Positions 48,749-57,601 of a stretch of 64,000 nt of DNA are shown piece after piece; positions within the stretch are counted from its first letter, which is position 1; each line of letters starts with the position of its first letter. The position numbers and the translations under genes were made by a program. A model generated the notes under the pieces. It was not told where the DNA came from and made no database searches. It saw only the letters and a program-made list of their open reading frames with translations. This DNA is from JAICKM01 sp050998805 (GTDB lineage: Bacteria; Chloroflexota; Chloroflexia; QHBQ01; JAICKM01): positions 62,001-126,000 of the forward strand of contig JBPCPV010000015.1 of the NCBI GenBank assembly GCA_050998805.1. The letters are read 5' to 3'.

Positions 48749-49663
48749 TTAATCCTTGTCCGCCCCGCCATACCGCATCTCCGCCTCGGGTGCTTCGGTG
48801 GGAGCGGGCAGATCGGGGGGCGGAGCGGGCGCAGCTCCAGGTTCGAGTCCGGCGAGCAGCGCGGGGTCTATGTCTATCGTCTGATCGGGGCCGGGGAAGC
48901 TGCCGGCCTGCACGTCGGCGGCGTAGGCGCGGAACGCCGCGCGGATCGCGTCGCCGACGGCGGCATAGGGCTTGGCGTGCTTCGGCACGCGGTCGGGATA
49001 CCAGCCGAGCAGGTCGTGCAGAACCTGCACCTGCCCGTCGCAGTGCGGTCCTGCGCCGATGCCGATAGTCGGCACGCGGAGGCTGGAGGTGATGATCCGC
49101 GCCAGGCTCGCGGGCACGGTTTCGAGGACCAGGGCGAAGATGCCGGCGTCTTCGAGCGCGAGCGCGTCGTCGAGCATCTTGGCCGCAGCGTCCGGGGTCT
49201 TGCCCTGGGCCTTCCAGCCGCCGAGCTGGTTCAAGGATTGCGGCGTCAGTCCGAGGTGGCCCATCACCGGGATGCCTGAGGTGACTATGCGGCGCACCGT
49301 CGGCAGGGTATCGGCACCCTCCATCTTGACCGCGCCCGCGCCCGCCTCTTGTAGAAACCGGCCGGCGTTTCGCAGCCCGTCGTCGGGGCTGCCCCGGTAG
49401 CTCAGAAACGGCATGTCGCCGATGATCAACGAGGTGGTGTTGCCTCGCACGACAGCCGCAGTGTGGTGGAGCATCATCTCCATCGTCACCGAGATAGTCG
49501 TTTCGTAGCCGAGCATGACCATGCCGAGCGAGTCGCCGACCAAGACGACCGGGATTTCGGCGTCGGACGCGAGGCGGGCCGTGCTGTAATCGTAGGCGGT
49601 GATCATCACGATCTTTTCGTCCCGTCGCTTCATTGCCTGCAACTTAGTTATAGAGACGCGCAT
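48749..49663 (-). CDS. panB: 3-methyl-2-oxobutanoate hydroxymethyltransferase
   Basis: The 304-residue enzyme makes ketopantoate from ketoisovalerate and methylene-tetrahydrofolate. MITAYDYSTARLASDAEIPV, VLVGDSLGMVMLGYETTISV with the metal ligand aspartate, PVMGHLGLTPQSLNQLGGWK and IGIGAGPHCDGQVQVLHDLL are present. The C-terminal tail is Pro-rich and longer than usual. It is 3 bases from the preceding barrel-sandwich-like gene and may be driven from the same long operon. Confidence 0.96.
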   Translation of the reverse strand: MRVSITKLQAMKRRDEKIVMITAYDYSTARLASDAEIPVVLVGDSLGMVMLGYETTISVTMEMMLHHTAAVVRGNTTSLIIGDMPFLSYRGSPDDGLRNAGRFLQEAGAGAVKMEGADTLPTVRRIVTSGIPVMGHLGLTPQSLNQLGGWKAQGKTPDAAAKMLDDALALEDAGIFALVLETVPASLARIITSSLRVPTIGIGAGPHCDGQVQVLHDLLGWYPDRVPKHAKPYAAVGDAIRAAFRAYAADVQAGSFPGPDQTIDIDPALLAGLEPGAAPAPPPDLPAPTEAPEAEMRYGGADKD

Positions 49664-49665
49664 GG

Positions 49666-50775
49666 CTACTCAAGCACCTCCAGGTTCGTGATAGGCACCC
49701 AGACAGTCGTTTTGTCGGGGAGTTGTATTGCCGCAGCGTGGGCGGTGAGGCCGGAGGGCAGCGCCTGCCGGCCCTGTGAGAGCGCCGTGACACGGGCGAT
49801 CCGGCCCAGGTAGGGAGGGGCTATCAGCCTCACCAGAGAGCGCACTGCGAGCGGTGGCGCGGTCGTCTCGTAGGGCGCGGTATCCTTCGCGCCGGATAAG
49901 GGCACGATCACTTCGGGGCGGGCGAGGCCGTCGCGCAGGCAGGTTGTTCCGTCCACAGCGACCTCCTGGCCGTTGAACGACGTGAGGAGTTCCCAGGCGC
50001 GTGCGTTCATCGGCAGGCGGCCAAAGCCGTCCACGACGATCAGCGTCAGCGGCGGAGGCTGCTCCGCCGACCAAATGTGTAGGCCGTTGGGATAGCCGAG
50101 GAAAGCTCGCAGTTCCGCATCGGGGATGCTGCCTACGATGATCGCCCGCACGTTGTTTTCGACGGCACGTTGCAGCGCAGCGGCGGTGATCGTGCCGCCT
50201 CCGAGGACGACGGCATGGCTGAGGACGGCGGTTATTTGATCCGGCAGCAGTTCCGAGGTCGGTCCGCCGACCGCGACCTGTAACGCCCCGTGCTGCTCGC
50301 CTCCGATGCCGACGATGCCGCGCACGAGGGCGGCGGGAGTCTCTATGACGACGCCCCGATAGGGGATCTCCTCGGCGACGATCCCCCTAATCCAGGCACG
50401 AGCTTCGAGGTTCACGGCGTCGGGGGTCACACTTGCCAGACCTGTCGCCGGGTCGTAACCGTTGTAGGTGCCTGAGATTGGGCTGCGTGCCTGTAGGCGC
50501 TTGCCCAACACCATTCGTCGCTCGGCGAGGATGTCTCCCTCGGCGACGCGCTCCCCAGGCGGCAGTTTCAGCGCCTTCGGCCTCACGCCGAGCGCGTCTG
50601 CCACGTCCACGGTGATCGGCGTGCCGAGGATGTTGGCGCGGGCCACAACGTCGTCCGGATCGAGCCGCGCGCCGCTGCCCACCAACACGTCGCCCTGCAC
50701 AGGCAGCACCCGCCGCTTGCGGACCATGATGTTCGGCGCGATCACCGGCTGCGTCGTCGGGTAGTAGAGGTTCAA
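49666..50775 (-). CDS. Hypothetical protein with barrel-sandwich-like N terminus, GlmL operon
   Basis: The 369-residue protein starts at a TTG (50775-50773), one base after the GlmL-like stop. Residues about 15-105 have the look of a biotinyl/lipoyl-like barrel-sandwich hybrid: LPVQGDVLVGSGARLDPDDV and KRLQARSPISGTYNGYDPAT. Residues about 150-290 (GIVGIGGEQHGALQVAVGGP, VLGGGTITAAALQRAVENNV) could be an alpha/beta domain. Catalytic lysine for lipoylation or biotinylation is not seen. It may link the GlmL-like ATPase to membrane partners, which is inference. Confidence 0.6.
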   Translation of the reverse strand: MNLYYPTTQPVIAPNIMVRKRRVLPVQGDVLVGSGARLDPDDVVARANILGTPITVDVADALGVRPKALKLPPGERVAEGDILAERRMVLGKRLQARSPISGTYNGYDPATGLASVTPDAVNLEARAWIRGIVAEEIPYRGVVIETPAALVRGIVGIGGEQHGALQVAVGGPTSELLPDQITAVLSHAVVLGGGTITAAALQRAVENNVRAIIVGSIPDAELRAFLGYPNGLHIWSAEQPPPLTLIVVDGFGRLPMNARAWELLTSFNGQEVAVDGTTCLRDGLARPEVIVPLSGAKDTAPYETTAPPLAVRSLVRLIAPPYLGRIARVTALSQGRQALPSGLTAHAAAIQLPDKTTVWVPITNLEVLE

Positions 50776-50776
50776 G

Positions 50777-52681
50777 CTATGCTCCCCCTCTATCGGCCGG
50801 CAGGTCGAAGGTTTCGTGCGCCGGGTACGAGCGCATTGCCTCGTTCCAGGAGCGTAGCCGGGAGATGCGGGCGGCGGGATCGGAGGGCAGCAGAAGCGGA
50901 CGCCCGCGTGCGTCAACGATCAGGCCGATCAGCCCGCCCTTGATCTCCTCGCCTGGCTTCGTCTGCACCTGCTTGCCCGGCTCGCCGCCGCCGATGCGGA
51001 AGCCGTTGCCGGGCTTGACCTTGAGAGATGCCCGCTGCTCTGGGCGCAAGGGGATCACTTCGATGTTGCCGTAGGGCACCTCGATGTCGAAATGGCCGGC
51101 GTCGGCATATTCGACAGTGACATGCACAGCAACTGCGGTGCCGGTGCCGGGCGGGGGTGGGCCGAGCGGCACCAGGCAGGTGCCTAGCAGCAGCAGGGAA
51201 TCACGCTCAAAGACGTAGGACGCAGCGGCCGGGTGGACCGGGGCGAGCGCGCCGAGCGCCGGAAGCATCAGCGTGCTGTCGAGCATGATTTCGAGTGAGC
51301 CGACGCCTTCCCCAGTCGGTTCGAGGGCATCGAGCAGGATCATCGCCGCCTGGCCGACGCGGGGCGCGTTCGCCGGCACCCCGCCCGTGCCGATCAGCAG
51401 GTCGTAGGTGGCGGCGGGCAGGGCGCGCCCGGTCTGGAGGTCGCCGAGCGCCAATCGCAGCGCCTCGCGCGCGAAGGCATGTTCAATCGCCAGGTCGCGG
51501 GCCGTCTGGGCGAGGGTCCAGGGGCGCAGCAGGCGGTTCATCGCCCAGTTTTGGATCTCCTCGGCGTTGCTCTCGAACGGCAGCCAGCGCAGCACCGCCT
51601 CCGGCCCCGCCTCGGCCAACAGGTTGCCGATGCCCTGTGCCAGCCCCACGCCGCCGCGGACGACGGTTCGGTAGCTCTCGCCGGCGGCGCTCTGGGCGAT
51701 GGTGAGCGCCGTGTTGGCCGCTCCCACATCCGCAGTCAGCACCTCGCGGCGATACTCCGCGCTGATGTAGCGCGTGACCAACTCGACCGCCTGGACCGTC
51801 GGCTCGACCTCCCGCCGCGCCGAGTTGGTGAGGGTGTGCAGGCCCGGCAGCCTCGGCATCTGCTTATGGCGGACCAGGCCGGCCAGGGCATCGCGCATGT
51901 GGGCGGAGCGCACTTCGCCGATCTCCGGCTGGATGTTCGGCAGCGAAATCATCGGCACCCTATCGCCGAGCGCGGCCTGCACTCTCTCGCCCGCAGCCTC
52001 GTTGCCTGCGAAGAAGACCAGAGGTGACGGGGCGACGACGCTTCCCACCAACTCGGCCTGCTGCCCTCGTCGGCGCTGCTCATCCACCGCCCGCGAGATG
52101 ACGCCGACCAGCCTCAGTAGAGGTGCCGTCGGCCCGTTGTCCACTCCGCCGGCTAGTAGCACCACATCCGGCGCGAGGGCCAGGAGCTTGTCGAGTTGTG
52201 CATCTGCCCAGCTGGCCTGCCGCAGGCTCGCCTTTCGGGTCAGCCCGTTAATCTGCCGGACTGCTGTAGGCTCGTCCACGCTGATCGTCGTCAAGACTTG
52301 GGTGTAGGTGCCCGCCGCCGCCTGCCGTGCGGCCCGCGTGCTGAAATCGCCGGTGATGCCGGCCACGACGATGCGGATCGGGGGAGCCGCGCTGCATGTG
52401 GCGACAAAAAGATCCGTCCCCTGCCCGTCAGCGCGTTGCGGCGTCACCACCATTCCGTTCCCCAGCAGGCTACGCCCGGTCGTAGCCTCCAGGTCGGCAA
52501 TCGCGGCGGCCACGCCGATGCCCAAGTCGGGGAAGGGAGCGTCGGCAGTCGTGGGCGCGCTTCCGCTGCCCACGAAGCGGTACTCATCGGCGACGATCTC
52601 GAAGAGCAGCGCGCGCGTCCAGAGGGTGCCGCAGTCCACGGCGAGGATGGATTGGATGGATTGCGCGTGAGGTGGGTCCAT
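50777..52681 (-). CDS. GlmL/MutL-type ASKHA-fold protein
   Basis: This encodes 634 residues of the glutamate-mutase-L (MutL/GlmL) family. ILAVDCGTLWTRALLFEIVA near residue 12 is the first phosphate loop and LTADVGAANTALTIAQSAAG the second, both typical of the actin/Hsp70 (ASKHA) ATPase fold. A central segment DVVLLAGGVDNGPTAPLLRL matches the family. In known clusters GlmL lies with the cobalamin-dependent glutamate mutase genes glmS and glmE; none is present here. The start is the ATG at 52681; the frame could be read another 161 codons upstream but there overlaps the neighbouring membrane gene. It heads the soluble part of a seven-gene membrane operon. Confidence 0.8.
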   Translation of the reverse strand: MDPPHAQSIQSILAVDCGTLWTRALLFEIVADEYRFVGSGSAPTTADAPFPDLGIGVAAAIADLEATTGRSLLGNGMVVTPQRADGQGTDLFVATCSAAPPIRIVVAGITGDFSTRAARQAAAGTYTQVLTTISVDEPTAVRQINGLTRKASLRQASWADAQLDKLLALAPDVVLLAGGVDNGPTAPLLRLVGVISRAVDEQRRRGQQAELVGSVVAPSPLVFFAGNEAAGERVQAALGDRVPMISLPNIQPEIGEVRSAHMRDALAGLVRHKQMPRLPGLHTLTNSARREVEPTVQAVELVTRYISAEYRREVLTADVGAANTALTIAQSAAGESYRTVVRGGVGLAQGIGNLLAEAGPEAVLRWLPFESNAEEIQNWAMNRLLRPWTLAQTARDLAIEHAFAREALRLALGDLQTGRALPAATYDLLIGTGGVPANAPRVGQAAMILLDALEPTGEGVGSLEIMLDSTLMLPALGALAPVHPAAASYVFERDSLLLLGTCLVPLGPPPPGTGTAVAVHVTVEYADAGHFDIEVPYGNIEVIPLRPEQRASLKVKPGNGFRIGGGEPGKQVQTKPGEEIKGGLIGLIVDARGRPLLLPSDPAARISRLRSWNEAMRSYPAHETFDLPADRGGA

Positions 52682-52692
52682 GAGTTTGGCGG

Positions 52693-53370
52693 CTAGAAGA
52701 GGCTCGGTATGTGGAACAAGAAGGCGACGCGCTCTACCAGGGCGGCCACGAAGGACACGGTGAGACTTCCGAGAGTCGCGCCGAGGGCGATCAGGATCAG
52801 CAGCTTGCCGATCCCCGCGATGGCTGTGCCGGTGGTCGAGCGTGTGCCCCCCGGCCCCACGCTGAACTGGAAGTAATAGAGCGCGGCTGCCACGCCGAGC
52901 ACGAGCACGAGGTTGCCGACCACCTGCACGGCATCGCCGTTGATCGGGCGCATCGAGTCGGCAACCTGCGGCACCAGCGTGCCGGAGAGCGCGCCGCCTA
53001 TCGCAAGAGCGGCCGCGGTGCTGACCGCGATGTTCAGGGCGAGCGCGCCTATGCCGAACACGCCCCGTAAGGGCAAGGACATCCGGCGTCCCTCGGAGCC
53101 GGGGGGCCGGAGCAGACGGAAGAGCAGAAACACGCCGAGCAAGATCGGCAGCCCGGTGAGCCATGCTGTAAGGCTGCCTGGGTTCTTGCCGAAGGCGGAA
53201 ACCTGGGGCACCAACACGCTGCCGATCAGCAGCAGCGTTGCGTAGCCGATGGAAACCCCGACGAAAATGTGCTGCGCCATCCGGTAGAGCGGGTTGTTCC
53301 CCAGCAAGTAGCTGAAGACCATCACCGTCAGCAGAGCCGCCAGCAGGCTGCCGATTAACGTTGGACTCAC
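52693..53370 (-). CDS. Polytopic membrane protein of the GlmL operon
   Basis: The 225-residue protein has about six hydrophobic segments, beginning LLAALLTVMVFSYLLGNNPL, with LYRMAQHIFVGVSIGYATLL next. No enzyme motif is visible. The GTG start at 53370 overlaps the stop of the zinc-ribbon gene. It probably forms a complex with its operon partners. Confidence 0.65.
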   Translation of the reverse strand: MSPTLIGSLLAALLTVMVFSYLLGNNPLYRMAQHIFVGVSIGYATLLLIGSVLVPQVSAFGKNPGSLTAWLTGLPILLGVFLLFRLLRPPGSEGRRMSLPLRGVFGIGALALNIAVSTAAALAIGGALSGTLVPQVADSMRPINGDAVQVVGNLVLVLGVAAALYYFQFSVGPGGTRSTTGTAIAGIGKLLILIALGATLGSLTVSFVAALVERVAFLFHIPSLF

Positions 53371-55250
53371 GGTGTACTCCTGCGATTGGCCCAGCGATAG
53401 ATGCCGGAAGTGAAGGCGATCAGCAGCGCCAGCACCAGTATGAGCAGCGCGGCCGACTCGGTGCCGAGCCGCTTGCCCATGTCGCCAATGTCGGCTGCTC
53501 CAGGTGCGCCTAGTTGCGCCTCGAAATCGCGCGCCCCCGCCATGCCGTAGACCGCGTTTTGTATGCGGGGGTGTGCGCCGCTCGCGTAGGGCAGCGCGGC
53601 CGGCCGCCCCGACTCCGGCATCGCTGCCAGTAACGGAATATTCAATTGAGTTCCGGCCTGCTCGATCCAGACACGCATCGGCTGCTCCTCGCCGGCAAGC
53701 AGCACTATCGCCGCGAACTGCTTGAGGCCGGGCGCGTTTTGGAGCATCGGCGCGCCGCGCACCGGCTGGTTGCAGACCGCGTCATACGACTGCACGTCGG
53801 CCAGAGAGGCGGCACCAACGAGTTCGGCCAGTCCGGCTTCGTTGCCCGGGCGGTAGCCGAGGTGCAGGTAGCTTCGACCGTATTCCCCCGCGGGCCATGA
53901 TGAGCCCCCGCAGGCGATGCCCTGGGTCGTCGTCGTCGCAGCCTCGGTGGTGGCGACTGCGAAGCCCGTGCCCTCCGGCAACGTGGAGATCGTGGCGAAA
54001 GGCCGGCTCCGGCTCATCAGGTAGCGCGTCACCGCCCCGCTGAGTTCGTGCATCTCGGCGTAGCGGCTGGCGTCCCAGTCGTAGACCAGCAAGACCGGCT
54101 TGCCCGCCGGCAGCTTGTTCAGCGCATCGTAGAAGGCTTTGCCGTCGCTCGGCTGCGTCGGGTCGGGCACCAGCGAACTCGTGTCGAATGGGTTCAGCAC
54201 CCAGACCGCAACTACCACCACAATGAGTAGTACGTGGAAGACCCGATCGGGCCAGATCCCGGCGGTTGGGCGGCGGCGGGTGGCCGCGGATGGAGGGTGC
54301 GCCGCCGGTGCGAGCAGCCGCTCGAAGACATCAACAGCGCCGGGGCGTGGCGGGCGCGCAATAACCCTTGTCCCCCCTGCACCAACTGTGAGGCCGCGGT
54401 CGCCTGCGCCCACATCTGGCGCTCCCTCCTCCCCACCGAGCGCACGCAGCCATACCGGGATTTCGCCCGGCCCGGTCTCTATCGGCGTCGGCGCGGGAGG
54501 CACCTGCGGCACGCCCGCCTGTGCAGGGACAGGCTCAGGCGGCGCGATCAGCGGGGCCGTTTGCCGGCGACGGCTGCCCGCGGACGGTGGGACATTCTCG
54601 GCAGCAGCGGGTGCGAAGAGCGCAGGCCCCGGCGTCTCCAATTGCGCGCCCGCGATGCTCGGCGTCGGGGCTTCCATCCAAGCCGGCAACTCATCTTCCG
54701 TTGCCGAGCGGTTCATCCAAGTCGGCAGATCGTCTGCGGTCGTCGCCTCGCCCTGTCCCGCAGTCTCAGTCACGGCTGGTGCGCTCATCCAGGCCGGCAG
54801 GTCCGAGTCGTCGAAGGCTGCGACAGGGCTGGGTTCGGGCGCGGCAGCCATTGCCGGCTCCTGGCGGTCCGCCGAGCTACCGCGTTGGGTTACCCAGTTG
54901 GGCAGTCCGCGGGATGGCGGAGGCGGCGCGGACACTCGGGACGGCTGCTCGAGTTCGGCATCCAGCTCGGGTGCCAGCTTGATCTCGCCGGGGTCCACCT
55001 CGTTCCGCAGGGTGTCGAGCCACGCGATCTGCTCCGCCGCCGACAGCTCGGATACTGTCGGGGCTTGAGGCGCAAGGCGTGTGCCGCAGGTCGCGCAGAA
55101 AACCGCGTCGGGCGCGGTCGCCGCCAGGCACATCGGGCAAGTGCGTCCGCCGGGGATGCCGGGAGCCGGGGGCGGGCTGACGGGGTTGCCGCAGTTCGCG
55201 CACTCGGTCGCCGAGCGGGGATTCGATTCGCCGCAACGCGGACAGTACAT
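53367..55250 (-). CDS. Zinc-ribbon single-pass membrane protein of the GlmL operon
   Basis: This 627-residue protein starts with two zinc ribbons (CPRCGESNPRSATECANCG and CPMCLAATAPDAVFCATCG). A long Pro/Ala-rich region follows with the short repeated DLPAWM and ELPAWM motifs, a possible set of docking peptides. A transmembrane helix (VFHVLLIVVVVAVWVLNPF) leads to an external C-terminal domain of about 250 residues, and a second helix lies at the very end. I prefer the ATG at 55250 to the upstream in-frame one because it begins directly with the zinc ribbon and follows the previous stop by 10 bases. Confidence 0.7.
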   Translation of the reverse strand: MYCPRCGESNPRSATECANCGNPVSPPPAPGIPGGRTCPMCLAATAPDAVFCATCGTRLAPQAPTVSELSAAEQIAWLDTLRNEVDPGEIKLAPELDAELEQPSRVSAPPPPSRGLPNWVTQRGSSADRQEPAMAAAPEPSPVAAFDDSDLPAWMSAPAVTETAGQGEATTADDLPTWMNRSATEDELPAWMEAPTPSIAGAQLETPGPALFAPAAAENVPPSAGSRRRQTAPLIAPPEPVPAQAGVPQVPPAPTPIETGPGEIPVWLRALGGEEGAPDVGAGDRGLTVGAGGTRVIARPPRPGAVDVFERLLAPAAHPPSAATRRRPTAGIWPDRVFHVLLIVVVVAVWVLNPFDTSSLVPDPTQPSDGKAFYDALNKLPAGKPVLLVYDWDASRYAEMHELSGAVTRYLMSRSRPFATISTLPEGTGFAVATTEAATTTTQGIACGGSSWPAGEYGRSYLHLGYRPGNEAGLAELVGAASLADVQSYDAVCNQPVRGAPMLQNAPGLKQFAAIVLLAGEEQPMRVWIEQAGTQLNIPLLAAMPESGRPAALPYASGAHPRIQNAVYGMAGARDFEAQLGAPGAADIGDMGKRLGTESAALLILVLALLIAFTSGIYRWANRRSTP

Positions 55251-55260
55251 GCTCTCGTCC

Positions 55261-55947
55261 TTAGCTTTGATATGGGCGATCAACGCCGAAGAGCACACGC
55301 AAGCTGACGGCTATCGCGCCGAGCGCTGTGCCGAGCAGGATGCCGCGTAGCCCCGCAAGCGCCGGGTAGTTGATCACCCAGTTTTTCACGTCGGCGAGTA
55401 TGTTCAGCGAATTGTCGCCGCTGAATGATGCAGTGGGGTTGCTCCAGGGTGCCGTCCCCAGGATCACCAACAGCGCCACGGCGAGCACGACCCAGGCCGC
55501 GCTCGGCCCTGCGTGCAGCGCCCTGAACGCGGCTGCGGCCACGAAGAAAGTTAGCAGCGCGAAGAGGCTGCTTCCGAGCGGCTGGTACACCCAGTCGAAT
55601 ATCCACTGCACGGTGGGCACGGCGACCGACCAGTTGCCGACGTAGCCGAGGATGAGCACGGTCAGCGCGCTGATCACCAGCGCGGCGGAGTAGGCCCACC
55701 CCGATCCCATCGCCGTTATCCGCGCGAGGTGAACCCGCATCAGGTTGGCGAAACCCAGGAGCATTGCAAACACGATGATCGTGGCCGTCCAGCTTCCGAA
55801 GAGCCGGACCATCACCCCTGCCTGCGTGGGTGCATAGAAGCCGACCAGCACGAGCACACCGACGAGAATACCGACTAGGATATTTAGTGCTATGAAGCCG
55901 TTGAGCCGACGGCGGGGCCGGTCCTCTGTTTGGGTGCGGCGGGTCAT
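55261..55947 (-). CDS. Polytopic membrane protein of the GlmL operon
   Basis: This 228-residue protein has about six transmembrane helices, a basic N terminus (MTRRTQTEDRPRRRLNGFIA), and a central WIFDWVYQPLGSSLFALLTF. It overlaps the preceding gene and is 10 bases from the zinc-ribbon gene. Function unknown. Confidence 0.65.
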   Translation of the reverse strand: MTRRTQTEDRPRRRLNGFIALNILVGILVGVLVLVGFYAPTQAGVMVRLFGSWTATIIVFAMLLGFANLMRVHLARITAMGSGWAYSAALVISALTVLILGYVGNWSVAVPTVQWIFDWVYQPLGSSLFALLTFFVAAAAFRALHAGPSAAWVVLAVALLVILGTAPWSNPTASFSGDNSLNILADVKNWVINYPALAGLRGILLGTALGAIAVSLRVLFGVDRPYQS

Positions 55948-56735
55948 CGGCTCACCCCCAGCGCCGCGAGCCAGTCAATGCCGGTCAATGTCGCCCACAG
56001 AGCGCCGAGCAGGATCAGCGCGATCAGCAGGCGGCGCACGATGTCCTGCGCGAGGATGCCGGCCTGGTGAGATGGGTTGGCGTCGAGATAGCCGCCGGCC
56101 ACGAAGATCTCTTCTCCGATCAGGGTGTGCTTCGCGGTCAGCGACATGGCGGCGAGGCCGGCGGGGTCGGTCGCACCGGCCACAACCTGCACGCCTGCGC
56201 GCGCCTGCGCCTCGCCGACCAGCAGGTACTCAGGCCCCCAGCCTCCGACGAGCACGGCATAGTTCACGCCCTCGAACTCCGAAACGTCGCCTGCGGCGGC
56301 GGCATAGGCGAGAGGGTCGCGCTGGGCGAGCAGGCGGACGTTGGATGGCACCTCATCGAGCCGCCCCACCTCGGCGTAGCCGGCCCGCACCTCGTTTTCG
56401 GCGAGCGGCAGGGCGAGCGCGCCGCCGACCGACGCGATCATCGGGACGGCGCTTGAGGCACAGTTCCGGGCCATGCGGCCCATGATGTACAGCCCCGCCA
56501 ACGTCTGTGGCGTGCCGCTGGTGTTGTCGGCAACGGTGCCCGCTCCCGGCGAGACGTGCGTCACCCCGCCCTCTTCTGCGGCGCGAGCCACGGCGGCGCG
56601 CGCTGCATCGTAGCCGGTCAGCCTGCGTAGCGTCACAGCCCCCCGGCCCAGGCGGATGCTGGGCACAAGCACGAGGAAAGACGCGACGAAGATCAGCAGC
56701 AGGAACAGGGCAAGCGCTTCGGCGATCAGCGACAT
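55944..56735 (-). CDS. DUF6754-like membrane protein
   Basis: The 263-residue protein has a membrane helix near the N terminus (ALALFLLLIFVASFLVLVPS), a soluble alpha/beta core (GLYIMGRMARNCASSAVPMI, FVAGGYLDANPSHQAGILAQ) and a C-terminal helix (ALILLGALWATLTGIDWLAA). It resembles DUF6754 proteins, which I associate with Chloroflexota genomes. I start it at the ATG at 56735, which overlaps the end of the upstream gene; in-frame starts further upstream give an unlike basic extension. Confidence 0.65.
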   Translation of the reverse strand: MSLIAEALALFLLLIFVASFLVLVPSIRLGRGAVTLRRLTGYDAARAAVARAAEEGGVTHVSPGAGTVADNTSGTPQTLAGLYIMGRMARNCASSAVPMIASVGGALALPLAENEVRAGYAEVGRLDEVPSNVRLLAQRDPLAYAAAAGDVSEFEGVNYAVLVGGWGPEYLLVGEAQARAGVQVVAGATDPAGLAAMSLTAKHTLIGEEIFVAGGYLDANPSHQAGILAQDIVRRLLIALILLGALWATLTGIDWLAALGVSR

Positions 56736-57025
56736 GGCATCTCCTCGGATGGCGGCGGTTCGTGCGGCGCGTCGAGGGCTTCGAGGTAGTCGGCGAGCCG
56801 CCCCGCCTCGCGCCCCGCGCCGAAGACGGAGAGCGCAGGCTGCATGATCAGCATGAACTGTGCGCCGAGCCAAGAGACCGGCCGGATCAGGTCGAGGAAG
56901 AGCGCGGCGCTGCTGCCCATGCCGAGCCGCTCGATCACTTCCGGCATGGCTACTTCCGGTCCGGCTGATGTATGGGTGGTAGGCGGGAGCGGTTTTGGTT
57001 CGCTATTGGGTATTAGCCGGGCCAT
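56726..57025 (-). CDS. First gene of the GlmL membrane operon, unknown function
   Basis: This encodes 99 residues, with a soluble N terminus rich in Pro and a hydrophobic helix (SSAALFLDLIRPVSWLGAQF) that may be amphipathic. It follows a sigma-70-type promoter and has GGAGGG before the ATG. It overlaps the DUF6754-like gene by 10 bases. Not recognised. Confidence 0.6.
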   Translation of the reverse strand: MARLIPNSEPKPLPPTTHTSAGPEVAMPEVIERLGMGSSAALFLDLIRPVSWLGAQFMLIMQPALSVFGAGREAGRLADYLEALDAPHEPPPSEEMPCR

Positions 57026-57093
57026 CTTTTGCCCTCCAGGCGTTCTGCTTACCGGTCATCGCTCCGTGGAGAAGGCTCCGGTAGATTTGGGCC

Positions 57094-57122
57094 ATTATAG
57101 TACAGTGGTCATGTTACGTCAA
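57094..57122 (-). promoter_or_regulatory. Promoter of the GlmL membrane operon
   Basis: TTGACG (57122-57117) and TATAAT (57099-57094) are 17 bp apart on the minus strand. The leader is about 65 bases long. The -35 overlaps the dtd stop codon at 57119-57121. Confidence 0.8.
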
Positions 57123-57601
57123 GGAAGTTCAGGCTGCTGCCCGTTGCGGGGCAGCAGCCGATCCGAGCTGTCCAGCATGATCGTCACCGGCCCGTCGTTG
57201 ACCAGCGCCACCTGCATGTCCGCGCCGAAGATGCCGGTCGCCACGCTGAGGCCGAGGCCCCGTAGCGCGTCTCCGAAGGCGTCCACAAGCTCTGCGGCGA
57301 CCGCTGGTGCGGCTGCGGAGGTGAAGGAGGGCCGCCGCCCCTTGCGCGTGTCGGCGTAGAGCGTGAACTGCGACACCAGGAGTATCCCGCCACCGGTTTC
57401 GAGTATCGAGAGGTTCATCTTGCCCTCGCCATCCTCGAAGATACGCAGGCTGGCGAGCTTCGGGGCCAGGTAGGCTATATCGGCCGGCGTGTCCTCGCGA
57501 CCCACGCCGAGCAGCACCAGCAGCCCGACGGCGACCCGCCCGACCTCCCGGCCTTCCACGCTCACGCTCGCCTCGCGCACCCGCTGTATCAGCGCCCTCA
57601 C
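57119..57601 (-). CDS. dtd: D-aminoacyl-tRNA deacylase
   Basis: The 160-residue enzyme removes D-amino acids from tRNA. ALIQRVREASVSVEGREVGR at the N terminus, LLVSQFTLYADTRKGRRPSF with the SQFTL motif and ALVNDGPVTIMLDS with the cross-subunit GP motif (NxGPVT) are complete. The GTG at 57601 overlaps the ispF stop, so the two genes are coupled. Longer frames read through ispF and are not real. Confidence 0.95.
   Translation of the reverse strand: MRALIQRVREASVSVEGREVGRVAVGLLVLLGVGREDTPADIAYLAPKLASLRIFEDGEGKMNLSILETGGGILLVSQFTLYADTRKGRRPSFTSAAAPAVAAELVDAFGDALRGLGLSVATGIFGADMQVALVNDGPVTIMLDSSDRLLPRNGQQPELP

Noticed and set aside
48838..48856. GGTTCGAGTCC resembling a tRNA T-loop
   Set aside because: It lies inside panB and has no acceptor or anticodon stem around it. 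No tRNA was found in the window.
52682..53164. N-terminal 161-residue extension of the GlmL-like frame
   Set aside because: It is Arg/Ala-rich, overlaps the membrane-protein gene on the same strand in another frame, and the ASKHA fold begins only at the ATG at 52681.
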